A stretch of DNA of 64,000 nt, taken from Pogostemon cablin. Its lineage: Eukaryota > Streptophyta > Magnoliopsida > Lamiales > Lamiaceae. The stretch is from the NCBI GenBank assembly GCA_023678885.1, contig CM042955.1, forward strand, positions 23,261,835 through 23,325,834. Direction: 5' to 3'. The translations under genes were made by a program, and so were the position numbers. This document shows positions 22,454 to 35,730 of the stretch, one piece after another (the stretch's first letter is position 1; every line of letters begins with the position of its first letter). The notes beneath the pieces are model-generated. The model saw only the letters and a program-made list of their open reading frames with translations. It did no database searches and was not told where the DNA came from.

Positions 22454-23618
22454 TGTTGTTCGATCCCCTGTGTGTGACAAAGTGTAAAAGTGGCTCAAAG
22501 GACTCAGTTTCGAGGCCCATGGTATATAAGGAAGATCAAACACCTGGAGAAAGGGACTGATCGTTCACATAAGAACAGAACGTGAGTTCAATTTACAGAC
22601 CATCCACCCACATCCACTCACAATCAGAATTCATCCATCCATCCATTCCATCAGTCCGGAGGGAGAATCAAGTGCGGTTGAGAGAGCAATCCAATCAGAG
22701 AGACGCAGGAAAGACGCGAACCACGTGACACTAGGGTTTCGATTTCTTCTCTTAATTTCTTCTTTTATGATTTTGTTATGGAATTGTCAGCCATGAGGGT
22801 TATCTGTAACCTCATGGGCTAGAAACTCTTTACAGTTCTAAAGATTGAAGGTTAGGGTAGTTGATTTGGAACCCTAGACAAAGTATTGTGATTTTATTGT
22901 TATTAAGATTCTTATTTATTCGATTTGTTTCAGATTATATTATATGTTTGTAACGTCTTCATAACATGCTATTAATATTTCCCGTGATGCTTGGTATGTT
23001 GTGTTAGCTTGTGTGCATACGTATTTAATATTGTCTGTTTGCTAGTGATTATAGTAATTTGCCCATGAACACAATAATCCTAATTAAGGACTGGTAAATA
23101 AAATACTTGATATTCTTAATGGAACAATGCAATTAGGAAATCAAGTAGGAAGTGAAAAGGTTTGAGTGTTACTTTTAGAAAATATATGTTAGTCGAGTTG
23201 GCCATCCGGAGGTTTATAAAATTCGCCTTATTAGTATCTAGGAAGGAAGTTCAAAACTGTTCACGCATCATCTTATGATATATCTCCATTAAAATAACAT
23301 GAATGAATAATAGGATGTCTAGGAAACCAAATCAACTGCACTACACCTGAGACCTTAGAGTTATTACTTCTCTCTTGATTAAATTTTGAATATTCCTTGC
23401 TTTCATTTAAATTTGTTATTTATTATTTCAGCACTTTAGTAGTTAATCATATTCAAATACTTGGAAATTGGTTACAATAATTCTAATTAAATAGTAATAT
23501 AAATTGAATATATAGTAAGCTGTCTCAGTGAGAATGATATTTAATTGGGGTATTTGCCTCTTCAATTGACAACCCTACACTTGGGAATTTAATTGGAGTG
23601 CGCATTAATTGCCTAACA
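22454..23618 (+). repeat. LTR-like segment with a TATA box
   Basis: Starts TGTTGTTCGATCCCC and ends TTGCCTAACA, giving TG...CA with TGTT/AACA inverted tips. A TATA-type sequence (ggtatataag, 22521-22530) is followed by a leader-like stretch, and the end has the phrase cacttgggaatttaattgg that resembles the end of the Athila LTRs nearby. No second copy, primer site or target duplication was found, so solo LTR is the best reading but not secure. Confidence 0.35.
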
Positions 23619-23747
23619 ATGGGAGGGTTGTTGGAGCCGATGACCATATGAATGACTTGAGTGAAGGAGGAGGAATCCGCTTGGACAAAGGTGGTGGGAT
23701 CAGGATTGTTGGGTTCCGATCTGGTTATCAGCGATGGGTGTGCGGTG

Positions 23748-25449
23748 TGTTGGATGTTTTCTCAACACACAATTTTAATCCCCAAGTATGAAGGATATCA
23801 ATCATAGTTTCGAAGGTGACCAAGTTAAATATCGAATCCACGGGACGGTTAAATATCACTTTGGTTATATTCTAATTAATTATGACTATACTGGAAATTG
23901 TATTTGTTTGTGTTTAAATTAAGGAATAGCTACTAATTTAAATAGTGAATTAAATAACAAAAAACAAGAGAAAGGTGGTGGTGATCAAATAAGATAATAG
24001 GTAGTTCGTCAGGCCATCCAATTTTATCCATTAATTCGTACTTTCATGTGTGGATGTCCGACTCTGCCTTGTGGTTTATGGATGCATCACTAGACCATGC
24101 AAATCTACTCTATAGACACAAGTAAATAAGCGTTTGACACGTGTGAGTATCCTCGGAGTAAGATGTATATTTTACCTCCCTTTCTAGGTACTATCAGAAT
24201 TAATTATTTCCCGTGCACTTAGTACTCTAACCCGATTTGATCTTCCTTTATAGGTACTATGAAGCTATACTCTTTATCCTACTTATTAACCCGAATAAGA
24301 TTCAATTAACAAGTATTCATATAAGATAGTTCTAATAAGTCTTCGGAATCCCTTCACTTAGAATTATAATAATAAACCCTGCTCAACAGTGAACGCACTC
24401 AACCAATAACCATGTTATGTATTCAGACTCTACATAACGATTATTGATGCACAAAATGACTATGAGTATGGATTAAAAACGTGCAATCTTATATAAAATA
24501 AACCACAAGTAGTGTTGTACGGAGTATACACACGAAATACAAATTAACTCATGAAACCTTCATAACCCTAGAACTATCGAAGCGGCTCTAGCCCATGATT
24601 AATCTAGGAACAATCATGGTTAGATGGACCGATCTTACTTGAATTTCTAGCTGAACTTCTATCAAAGTTCTTCCGGATGATGGAGGATCGTCTCCTCTCT
24701 CCAATCCACGTCTTCTTGTCTCTTCTTGTGATTCTCGATCTCAAGCTCTCTTCTCTGAACTGCATGAGCTTCCTTTTATATTTGTAATCACGTCCTTAGG
24801 GCTTGGAATGGGCTTTTCAAGTGATCTCACGCATTTAGGCCTCGAAAATCTAGATAAGGTAAGTTTCTGCGCAATGGTTCGACCCAGCAAACAAGTCGAA
24901 CCACTGGCCACAGGTCGAACCACAGGTCGAACCCCGCTATAGGAAGCATTCGGCACTTGGTTCGACCAACTAAACAGGTCGAACCACTCCTCCTTGATCG
25001 AACCACAGGTCGAACCACGCCTCTGGACAAATTCCGTATCTGGTTCGACCTGTCCAGTTGGTCGAACCCCAATGTCGTGGTCGAACTCCTCTTCTCGCGA
25101 ACAGGTTCGATCACGGTTTGACCTGTTGAAAAGGTCGAACCCTGAGGTCTAAGTCGAACCATCTCCTGTAAGCTTCGCGACGCTGGTTCGACCTGTAGGA
25201 GAGGTCGAACCCTCCTCCAACAGGTCGAACCCCACTTTCTCCTTGGCGGTTCGCATGGCTTCGACTCCGTCTCTTCAATTCTTGACACTTATGCTCCAAT
25301 TTCGCTAGTAAAACCACTCAAACAACTCCACTAACACCTGATTCATGCTAATTCACAATATATATAGGTTTTCCACCTATTTCCACCTTTAAACTCTCCA
25401 AAACTAGCACAAAACATGATACTAAACTTGTGAATTTACACACTCATCA
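23748..25449 (-). repeat. Athila-type LTR1 (3' LTR, about 1.7 kb)
   Basis: Ends ...cacactcatca on the plus strand, i.e. TGATGAGTGTG on the minus strand, like the intact LTR at 42329. To its right the minus strand shows the polypurine tract (gtttgggggtt). It carries a block of GGTTCGACC/GGTCGAACC units at 24876-25236, with about 12 exact copies and several one-base variants. Confidence 0.8.
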
Positions 25450-26812
25450 AACCCCCAAACTTACATGTTGCTCGTCCCGAGGCAACCAAATCAAACCACC
25501 GGAGTCGTGTATAATTCAACAAGATTAAGTACCACATATATTACACATGCCACTTCATTAAATCAAACAAGTATTAATTGTAACACCTATATCATTCATA
25601 CAAAACTAATCCAATCACACACCATTCGGAGTATTAAGTAATCTAGCTCACAAGATAAGTACTTACTCTCTCACTCAAGTGCGTGAGGCACTTCATAGGT
25701 TAGTATAAACACTCATATTCAATCCATATCCACGCGTAACCATAAGCTTGGCAAGGGTCTCAAAAATCAACTAACAATCGAATCATCACTAGGATCACAA
25801 AGGATTTGTTTCTGGGTTGAAATGTTGGCTCTTTGGAAAAGGTAGGAAAATTTAGGTAAAGTGACTTAAGACACTAGTAGAGAGTTACCTTAGTAAGTCT
25901 TCTTTCAATTATAAGCTTCATCATATCTCCTCCACTTTCGTCTCTTGACTTGTAAAACTTCTGAATTTCCTTCTTCTCATGGCATCGACATCATCTTCTT
26001 TAAACAACTCGGGTACCGGTTTTAGGCACTACCCTTTTCAATAGCAATCAGCTGCTCTTAAGTTAAAAACTCTATTCTATAAACAATCGGGGTATCAGTT
26101 TCGGGCACTACCCCTAAACAAGATTTAACCACACTTTTTATTCTTCTTCATTCAACCACATTCTACCTCCCTTCTTCTTCTTTAAAGACACTTAATTTCC
26201 TCAACTCTCTACCAATGAATGGGTCAATCAAGGCCCAAGTAAAGGTTCATAAGGCTATTTACTTCGGCTACCAAAGAAAAAGCTTTCCGGCTCAACAGGG
26301 CTACCAAAGGTTTATATGATCATTAGGAAGGATAAATTTGGCTAAGTAACTTGATTAAGACAAAGATGGTCTAAGATCATGCCCTAGCAATTTATCAATC
26401 GTAAGTCTCACACAAGACTCCAAGCCAAGTTCTAGAATACGTTCATATGGATGATCCTCTCAAGAATAAACAATCATGATCAATCATGACAAAGGCTCAA
26501 ATCCTCACATAGGTAATAGAATCCTAGTACTCCTCCTAGCATATAATCAAGATCAATTCCACACGAATTCAACATGCTTAACAATAATACAAGCTCTCAT
26601 AAATAGAAGCACACATGAACATATGAAGGCACATCAATCACAAGCTTATATACCGAATCAAATATACAAGTATTCATCACTCATGAATCCAACTCTCCTA
26701 ACAAATATACCTAAGAATATACATGCCACTCATACAAGACACACCCAATCCTGTAAAGAGAAAAAGAAGAATGGAGATGAGATTAATCGGAGAACCAAAA
26801 GAAAACCTGAAA
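25450..26812 (-). other. Athila 3' non-coding region, derivative 1
   Basis: Collinear with the reverse complement of 53383-54717 in the full element, so it is the untranslated stretch between the last ORF and the polypurine tract. It contains the conserved phrase with gtaccggttttaggcactaccc repeated about 70 bases apart (26010-26110). Open frames here (such as 26476-26898 plus) are incidental. Confidence 0.65.
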
Positions 26813-28840
26813 CTACTCCTCCGGAGCATCATCCTCCTCATCACTATCTTCCCTCTCATCCAAGCTCCGGTGAATGTCGTGGATCTATCTATCCATGACC
26901 TGCAACCTCGCACTCAGAGCGGTGTGGTTGGCACTTGAAAGATCGAGCTGCAGGGTCGTCTCCTGTTGCCTAGCTCCGATCGCAACCAGTTGCTCATGGA
27001 TCAAACGAAGCTGCTCTCGGATATCATTCGAAACAACCCGTTGCTGCTAGGGCATGCTGGGGTGTGTCGTGCTGCTCCTCCTCTGGGATCTCCATCTTCG
27101 GCTGCACATCTGCCCGGTGCTCAACCTCGGCCTGCTGTGGTGGTTGTGGCTGCTGCGGTGGCGGACGATACTCTCCCTGATCAACTATCTGCTGTAGCTC
27201 CACCAATCTGCCCTCCACATACATCTTGGCCACGGCTCTCCAATCTCTGCTCGACGTCACTGCGATGGATAGGGCGTTGTGTCCTTGGCAGTCCATCAAC
27301 TTGTTCCTCCCTTCCCGAATGGTCGTCAGGTTGCTCACGTCGAAGGGGAACATAAAATCGAAGGGTTTGGGACCCCTCATGAAGAACCTGTCTCCATCTC
27401 TGAAGTGAGCAAATCCTCCCTTGACGTACGTAAACATGATCAAGTAGGGCTCTCCTCTCACGGGCGTAATGTTAGTGAAGTCCATGTTGTAGTGCTCAAC
27501 TACAATCGTCAGTAACCTTCCGATGTTCACCTTTTGAAACCCCACGGTCCTGAACCAATGCAGCTGCGCAATAAAGTATGCTCCCAAATTAAACTTCACC
27601 CCATTCAACATACACCTCAGGGCGTAGAGCTCTCCTCTAGACACACAGCTCCCCTCCGAGCGAGCGAACAATGTGTTTCCGAGCACTCGATCCATATACT
27701 TCAAAACGGGATTCTTGATCGAGGTTGCACGAGCCTGCTTAATCTTGTGGTCTCCGATCTCCCCAGAGATCTCCCTCCAAAACTTATGGGCATTGAAGTA
27801 ACCACTCTCCACTCGAGAGACCTCCAGAGGTGTCTGAAATAGCTCGTTAAAATCCTCAGCCGTCCATCTCCTCCGGACTCCTCCTAGCTGAAACGAGCAC
27901 TGAAATGGATAACCAAGTGGGTCCTTCTTCATCTTGAACGAACAAAGTACCTCCGCTATAATATGGAAGTACGTCGGCTTCTTCAACTCCATAAATCGTC
28001 GGATCCCTACTTGATCGAACATCCAAAAGATATCATCCCTAATGCGCATGGTCTTCATAGCATCATCGTCATGGTACCGAGTCCGAGCTATCTTATTAGA
28101 CACTTCTGCACACTTCTCCTTGATTTCGTCCCAATCATTCATCTAAATCTTAAAGTCCTCAGGTAAACGTTCTTGCAACCTGTGCTTCCTTGTCACTTGG
28201 TCCACGTTTGAGGGCCTGTCCTGCCTCTTCTTTGATCGTACCTTGCCTGCCTTGCCTTTTCCCTTACCTTGCCCTGATCCTTGTCCTGTACCTGAAAACA
28301 ATACTTCAATAACAACAAACAAGACAAGAAAGCAAGCAATTGACTAGCATATCCTAAACTCTACTCAAGACTTCAAGCCTCAACGCATTGTCAACAAACA
28401 TATCATACTCAATCGAGCTATCATCCTCATTCACAACCACTAGCTTAACATGCCAAAACATCCTCAATCACACCCTTTTCAACATTCAAGCACTACCAAC
28501 AAGCATGCATCAATCAATTCAAACAATTCAACAAGAAATTCAACTAGTGTACTTCATGAACTACTTCAATTATCAACAATTCAAACCAAACCACATGCTC
28601 ATCCTCATAGATGCACTATATCCTTGATCAATTCACATAAGAACTCAAGTTACAATCAATAATCAAGCAATCTCAAGTCAACAAACACGAATTCATGCGA
28701 ATCAAATCAAAAACATCAACCATCACCATAGAATTCAACCACAATCAACATCAATCCTCTTACCAACAATGAATTGCATACATTAAGCTTCAATCCTAAG
28801 GCAATTGAGTTGAAAGAACATACCTTTTTGTCTTGCCCAT
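26813..28840 (-). pseudogene. Athila post-integrase ORF (ORF-1/env-position protein), derivative 1
   Basis: The main coding stretch is 27024-28142, with conserved phrases KPTYFHIIAEVLCSF, QCSFQLGGVRRRW, LGNTLFARSEGSCVSRGEL and AEHYNMDFTNITPV-like. It matches the ORF at 51301-53382 in the full element. The Athila ORF-1 type protein lies in the position of env, but its function is unknown. A CAG-to-TAG change just upstream of MNDWDE (28143) and a frameshift near 27030 break it; the C-terminal tail with LDEREDSDEEDD continues in another frame to 26813. A short first exon (ATG at 28840) and an intron (28292-28823) are recognisable, with GT and AG borders. Confidence 0.75.
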
Positions 28841-29087
28841 GGTTAGAAATCAATCAAACACATGCAACACCTAAGAAAACGCGACTGAGCCCTAATTCGT
28901 GAAGAAACTCGTCCAAATCCGCGACCAACTCGATAATTAAGAGTGTAGTGATGTGTAATCGGTGCAAAAGTGAGTGTAATTGATGAATTGGTGCAATGAA
29001 TTGTCGAATTGGGAAGGGTTCGAGCAATGGTGAAGCAAAAAGTGATCGAACCATCCCAAAAATTAAACTTAAAACATACTTACCTAG

Positions 29088-29149
29088 CTTGGTTCGACCT
29101 CGGTTCAAGCTGCTGAACAGGTCGAACCACGACTGACGAGGTCGAACCA
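29088..29149 (-). repeat. GGTTCGACC/GGTCGAACC block, truncated, derivative 1
   Basis: Three or four units remain of the block that in the full element lies between integrase and the last ORF. The sequence jumps from gaggtcgaaccac straight into LTR2, marking the deletion junction. Confidence 0.7.
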
Positions 29150-30824
29150 CTTGATGGGCGTTTTCTCAATACACAATTTAATCCCCAAGTATGAAGGATA
29201 TCAATCGTAGTTTCGAAGGTGACCAAGTTAAATATCGAATCCACGGGACGGTTAAATATCACTTTTGTTATATTCTAATCAATTATGACTATGTAGGAAA
29301 TTGTAGTTGTTTGTGTGTTTTAAGCTAAGGAATACCTACTACTTTATATAGTGAATTAAATAACAAAATAAGAGAAAGGTGGTTGTGATCAAATAAGATA
29401 ATAGGTAGTTCGTCAGGCCATCCGGTTTCATTCATTAATTCATACTTTCGTGTGTCGATGTCCGACTCTGCCTTGTGGTTTATGGACACATCACTAGACC
29501 ATGCAAATCTACTCTATAGACACAAGTAAATAAACGTTTGACACGTGTGAGTATCCTCGGAGCAAGATGTATACTTTACCTCCCTTTCTAGGTACTATCA
29601 GAATCAATTATTTCCCGTGTACTTAGTACTCTAACCCGATTTGATCTCCCTTTATAGGTACTATTCAATTATACTCTTTATCCTACTCATTAACCCGAAT
29701 AAGATTCAATTAATAAGTATTCATATAAGATAGTTCTAATAAGACTTCGGAATCCCTTCACTTAGAATTATAACATAAAACCCTGCTCAACAGTGAACGC
29801 ACTCAACCAATAATCATGTTATGTATTCAGACTCTACACAACGATTATTGATGCACAAAACGACTATGAGTATGGATTAAGAACGTACAATCTTATATAA
29901 AATAAACAACAAGTAGTGTTGTACGGAGTATACACACGAAATACAAATCAACTCATGAGACCTTCATAACCCTAGAACTATCAAAGCGGTTCTAGCCCAT
30001 GATTAGTATAGGAACAATCATGGTCAGATGGACCGATCTTACTTGAATCTCTAGCTAAACTTCTGTCAAAGTTCCTCCGGATGATGGAGGATCGTCTCCT
30101 CTCTCCAAACCACGTCTTGTTGTCTCTTCTAGCGATTCTCAATCGAAGGCTCTCTTTTCTGGACTGTATGAGCTTCCTTTTATACTTTAATTACATCCTC
30201 AGGGCATGGAATGGGCTTTTCAAGTGATCTCATGCGTTTAGGCCTCGAAAATCCGGATAAGGTAAGTTTCTGCGTAGTGGTTCGGCCTCAGTAAACAAGT
30301 CAAACCACTGGCCACAGGTCGAACCACAGGTTGAACCCCACTACTGGAAGCATCCGGTACTTGGTTCGACCAACTGAACAGGTCGAACCACGCTTCTGGA
30401 CAAATTTCACGTCTGGTTCGACTAACTGGACAGGTCGAATCCCAATGTCGTGGTCGAACCCCTCTTCTCGCGAACTGGTTCGATCACGGTTCGACCTGTT
30501 TGAATAGGTCGAACCCTGAGGTCCAAGTCGAACCATATCCTGCAAGCTTCGTGATACTGGTTCGACCTGTAGGAGAGGTCGAACCCTCCTCCAACAGGTC
30601 GAACCCCATTCTTTCCTTGGCGGTTCGTATGGCTTCGACTCCGTCTCTCTTCAATTCTTGAACTTATGATCGGATTTCGCTAGTAAAACCACTCAAACAA
30701 CTCCACTAACACCTGATTCATGCTAATTCACAATATGTATAGGTTTTTCACCTATTTTCACCTTTAAACTCTCCAAAACTAGCACAAAATATGATGCCAA
30801 ACTTGTGAATTTACACACTCATCA
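29150..30824 (-). repeat. Athila-type LTR2 (about 1.67 kb)
   Basis: Very similar to LTR1 along its length, again ending cacactcatca and followed by the polypurine tract in minus orientation. The first bases at its left edge (acttgatgggcg) are close to the expected LTR end, so little of it is missing. Motif units occupy 30278-30612. Confidence 0.8.
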
Positions 30825-31694
30825 AACCCCAAACTTATATGTTGCTCATCCCGAGGCAACCAAATCAAACCACAGGAGTCGTGTACAATTCAACAAGCTT
30901 AAGTACCACATATATTACACATGCCACTTCATTAAATCAAATAAGTATTAATTGTATCACCTATATCATTCATATAAAACTAATCCAATCACACACCATT
31001 CGGAGTACTAAGTAATCTAGCTCACAAGATAATTATTTACTCTCTCACTCAAGTGCGTGAGGCACTTCGTAGGTTAGTATAAACACTCATATTCAATCCA
31101 TATCCACGCGTAACCATAAGCTTGACAAATGTCTCAAAAAATCAACTAACAATCGAATCATAGCTAGGATCACAAAGAACTTGTTTCCGGGTTGTAATGT
31201 TGTCTCTTTGGAAATGGTAGAAAAATTTAGGTAAAGTGACTTAAGGCACTAGTAGAGAGTTACCTTAGTAAGTGTTTTTTCAATTATAAGCTTCATCATC
31301 TCCTTCACTTCCGTCTCTTGACTTGTAAATCTCTTAAATTTTCTTCTTCTCATGGCATCAACATCATCTTCTTTAAAACAACTAGGGTACCGGTTTTAGT
31401 CACTACCCTTTCAATAGCAATCAGCTGCTCTTAAGTTAAAAGCTCTATTCTATAAACAATCGGGGTACCAGTTTTGGGCACTACCCCTAAACAAGATTTA
31501 ACCACGCTTTTCATTCTTCTTCGTTCAACCACATTCTATCTTCCTTCTTCTTTCTTAAAAGACACTTAATCTCCTCAACTCTCTACCAATAAATGGGTCA
31601 ATCAAGGCTCAAGTAAAGGTTCATAAGGCAATTTACTTCGGCTACCAAAGAAAAAGCTTTTCGGCTCAATAGGGCTACCAAAGGTGTATATGAT

Positions 31695-33199
31695 TGTTTG
31701 TTTTCTTTTAGCACTCACGAGCAAGAATACTCGATCGTTGTAGTAGTATATCCCAAGAAAAATTATCAATCCATAAAGGAGTTATGTTCGGACTAGCAAA
31801 ATACGTGAGCTCATGTTCATTGTTGTTTTTGTAAAGATGATCGGGGGTTTTGAGATTAATTAACAACTAAAACAAGAAGCAAGTAAATAAGATAGCAAAT
31901 AAGATAAATGACAAGTAAAGAAAATGGGTGCTAAAGTTCAAGTATGGAAAAACATGGGATTAGAAACATCCAAGCACACTCGATTCATATTATCATGCAA
32001 AGGGAATTCAACTCAATTGATGTAGACTAAGGGTGATCACGATAGTATCCTAAGCTCCCTTTCGGGTTACAAAGGTTGTTGATCCATTTTAGACTCCCAA
32101 AAGCACTTAAGATCAAAGCCCAACATTAACCCCTTCCATCTAGGTACTAGTTAGATTAAACTCTCCCTTTTTGTGTACTAAGGCCAACGAATGGATTGGT
32201 TCCCCTCATTGAATTCAAATATCCTTTCGGTCAAACTCAAACTCAATGTCTATTCATGCCTTCCTAATACTATAGAGGGTCGTTTCCGTCTCACTCCAAG
32301 CAATACATACATGAACATCATGATAGCATTTAATTACCACAAATAATCCATTGATCAACAATCCATTAAACCAATAAACATTCATGAATAACAAACCATG
32401 CCATCACAATATCAAGACAATTAAACTCCATGAATAGAAATCAACATCAATTAAATCAAAAACCAATTTAATCCACATGATAATATAAATCTAATATGCT
32501 CTTCATATTCCTAATCCCACTAGAGGGATTAGCCTAACATGATAAAAGCAATAAAACAAATAAATGATTCATTACAAATACCCATAGTCTTAGATCTAAA
32601 GAAATACAAAATGAATGGATTCTTCCCTATCAATTTCTTGAAGAGAATCTTCTATTCTTCTTGATCTCCACCTCTAGCTCTTGATTTCTTGAGATCTCTC
32701 ACACCCAATGGAAGGGATGAAGTTTTGATGGAGAATTAATGGAGATGATGAAGTTTTTGATCTCCACCTCTAGTCTTCTGATGCTGCCGCACGGCCTCGC
32801 CTTACAGGGCCGTGTTGATGACACGGCTCGTGCTGCCAACACGAGTCGTGTGTTGTAACACGGGCACAGGTGTGGTCGTGTTGGCTCTTCTGATGTCGGC
32901 ACACGTCCACTTCTTACAGGGCCGTGTTGGCGACACGGCTCGTGTGCTGGCTCCTGCATTTCTTCACTGTTTTGGCTCGTTCTCCCTCGTTTCAACTCCA
33001 AATTGAGATCCACTTTTTCCTACATCTTCCTTATCATGTTTAGCATCCAATAAAAAGTGAAAATCTTAAGTTTAAGCTCATTCACACACATTTCAATAAA
33101 AATACAAAACACAACCAAATAACATATAAAATACGGATAAAATAATACAAAAACACATATAAAAAGACACTAAAATCTAGGTGAAAATAGCTCTAATCA
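31695..33199. mobile_element. Solo LTR of a different retrotransposon (1505 bp)
   Basis: Starts TGTTTGTTTTC and ends GCTCTAATCA. It is flanked by a perfect 5-bp duplication ATGAT (31690-31694 and 33200-33204), and the empty site is seen in derivative 1 near 26318. No internal sequence is present, so it arose by LTR-LTR recombination. The minus orientation (TGATTAGAGCTATTTTCACC as start) looks more like a gypsy LTR start. It carries its own array of short inverted units, ACACGG and CCGTGT, at 32785-32945. Confidence 0.8.
32785..32945. repeat. Array of ACACGG/CCGTGT inverted units in the solo LTR
   Basis: The unit acagggccgtgttg...gacacggctcgtg occurs twice about 110 bp apart, with further units (aacacgagtcgtgtgttg, aacacgggc, gtcgtgttgg) between. 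The pattern parallels the GGTTCGACC blocks of the Athila family but with unrelated sequence. Confidence 0.7.
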
Positions 33200-33686
33200 A
33201 TGATCATTAGGAAGGATAAAATATGGCTAAGTAACTTAATTTAGATAAAAATGGACTAAGATCATGTCCTAGCAATTTATCAATCGAAAGTCTCACACAA
33301 GACTCCAAGCCAAGTTCTAGAATACGTTCATATGGATGATCCTCTCAAGAATATAAAATCATGATCAATAATGATAAAGGCTCAAATCCTCACATAGGTA
33401 ATAGAATCCTAGTACTCCTCATAGCACATAATCAAGATCAATTCCACACGAATTCAACATGCTTAACAATTATATAAGCTTTCGTAAATAGAAGCACACA
33501 TGAACATATTAAGGCACATCAATCACAAGCTTTTTACCGAATCAAATATACAAGTATTCATCATTCATGAATCTAATTCTCCTAACAAATATATACATGC
33601 CACCCACACAAGACACACCCAATCCTGTAAAGAGAAAAAGAAGAATAGGGATGAGATGAATCGGAGAACCAAAAGAAAACACGAAA

Positions 33687-35482
33687 CTACACCTCCGGAA
33701 CATCATCCTCCTCATCACTATCGTCCCTCTCATCCAATCTCCAGTGTATGTCTTGGATCTATCTATCCATGACCTGCAACCTCGTACTCAAAGCGGTGTA
33801 GTTGGCATTTGAAAGCTCGAGCTGCCGGGTCGTCTCCTACTGCCTAGCTCCGATCGCAACCAGCTGCTCATGGATCAGACGAAGCTGTTCTCGGATATCA
33901 TCTAAAACAACCCGTTGTTGCTGCGGCACTGTTGAGGCACGCTGGGGTGCGTCGTACTGCTCCTCCTCTGGGATCTCTATCTCCGGCTGCATATCCACCC
34001 AGTGCTCAACATCGGCCTGCTGCGGTGGCTGTGGCTGCTGCGGTGGCGGACGATACTCTCCCTGGTCAACTATCTGTCTGAGCTCTGCTACTCTATCCTC
34101 CGCGCACATCCTGGCCACGGCTCTCCAATCTCCGCCCATCCTCACTGTGACGGATAAGGCGTTGTGTCATAGAGAGTCCATCAACTTGTTCCTCCCTTCC
34201 CGAATGGTCGTCAGGTTGTTCACGTCGAAAGGAAACATAAAATCGAAGGGTTTGGGGCCCCTCGTAAAGAACCAATCTCCATCTCTAAAGTGAGCAAATC
34301 CTCCTTTGACGCACGTGAACATGACCAGGTCGGGCTCTCCTCTAACCGGTGTGATGTCGGTGAAGTCCATGTTGTAGTGCTCAGCTACAATCGTCAGCAA
34401 CCCTCCGATGTTCACCTTCTGAAACCCCACGGTCCTGAATCGATGCAGCTGTGCAATGAAATAAGCTCCCACATTAAACTTCACCCCGTTTAACATACAC
34501 CACAAGGCGCAGAGCTCTCCTCTCGACACACAACTCCCCTCCGAGCGAGCAAACAACGTGTTTCCGAGCACTCGATCCATATACTTCAACACAGGATTCT
34601 TGATCGAGAATGCACGAGCCTGCTTGATCATGTAATCACCAATCTCCCCAAAGATCTCCCTCCAAAACCTATGGGCATTGAAGTAGCCACTCTCCACTCG
34701 AGAGATCTCCAGAGGCGTCTGAAATAGCTCGTTAAAATCCTCAACCGTCCATCTCCTCTGGATTCCTCCTAACTGAAATGAGCACTAAAATGGGTAACCA
34801 AAAGGGTCCTTTTCCATCTCAAACGAGCAAAGTACCTCCGCTGTGACATGGAAGTACTTCAGCTTCTTCAACTCCATAAACCGTCGGATCCCTACTTGAT
34901 CAAACATCCAAAATATATCATCCCTGATGCGCATAGTCCTCATAGCATCATCGTCCTGGTATCGAGTCCGAGCTATCTTATCATTCACTTCAGCCCACTT
35001 CTCCTTGATTTCGTCCCAGTCATTCATCTGAATCTTGAAGTGCTCAGGTAAATGTTCTTGCAACCTGAGTTTCTTTGTCACTTGGTCCATATTTGAGGGC
35101 CTGTCCTGCCTCTTCTTCGATCGTACCTCGGCTGCCTTGTCTTTCCCCTTTCTTTGCCCTGATCCTTATCATGTACCTGAAAGCAATACTTCAATAACAA
35201 CAAACAAGATAAGAAAGCAAGCACTTGACTAGCATATCCTAAACTCTACTCAAGACTTCAAGACTCAATGCGTTGTCAACAAGCATATCATACTCAAATC
35301 ACACCCTTTAGCTTGTGAAACATGCCAAAACATCCTCAATCACACCCTTTTCAACATTCAAATCATCACCATGGAATTCAATCACAATCAACCGCAATCC
35401 TCTTACCCACAACGAATTGCATACATTAAACTTCAATCCTAAGACAATTGAGCTGAAAGAACATACATTTTATCTTGCCCAT
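33687..35482 (-). pseudogene. Athila post-integrase ORF, derivative 2
   Basis: Coding segments 34785-35090, 34167-34697 and 33837-34145 follow one another in a single frame separated by stop codons, so three or more nonsense changes but few frameshifts. Conserved phrases include FWMFDQVGIRRFMELKK, GNTLFARSEGSCVSRGEL and GGDWRAVARMCAED, and the C-terminus has EQLRLIHEQL then an acidic tail ending at 33687. The short first exon begins with the ATG at 35482, followed by a GT-started intron. It is homologous to 51301-53382. The protein's function is not known. Confidence 0.75.
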
Positions 35483-35730
35483 GGTTAGAAATTGATCAAA
35501 CACACTCAACACTCAAGAAAAACACGACTGAGCCCTAATTCACGAAGAAACTCGCCCAAATCCGCGACCAACTCGATAATTAAGAGTGTAGCGATGTGTA
35601 ATGGTGCGAAAGTGAGTGTAATTAACAAATTGGTACAATGGAATGTCGATTTGAGAAGGGTTCGAGCAATGGTGAAGCAAAAAGTGATTGAACCATCCTA
35701 AAAATCGAACTTAAAACACACTTATCTGGC

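Larger units (their letters stand above)
30825..33686 (-). other. Athila 3' non-coding region, derivative 2, split by a solo LTR
   Basis: Collinear with 25450-26812 except for the insertion 31695-33199. No coding capacity. The junction is clean: ctaccaaaggtgtatatgat before the insertion and atgatcattaggaagg after it. Confidence 0.65.

Noticed and set aside
26476..27355. Plus-strand frames of 129-140 codons
   Set aside because: They lie in the 3' non-coding part and antisense to the post-integrase ORF of an Athila derivative.
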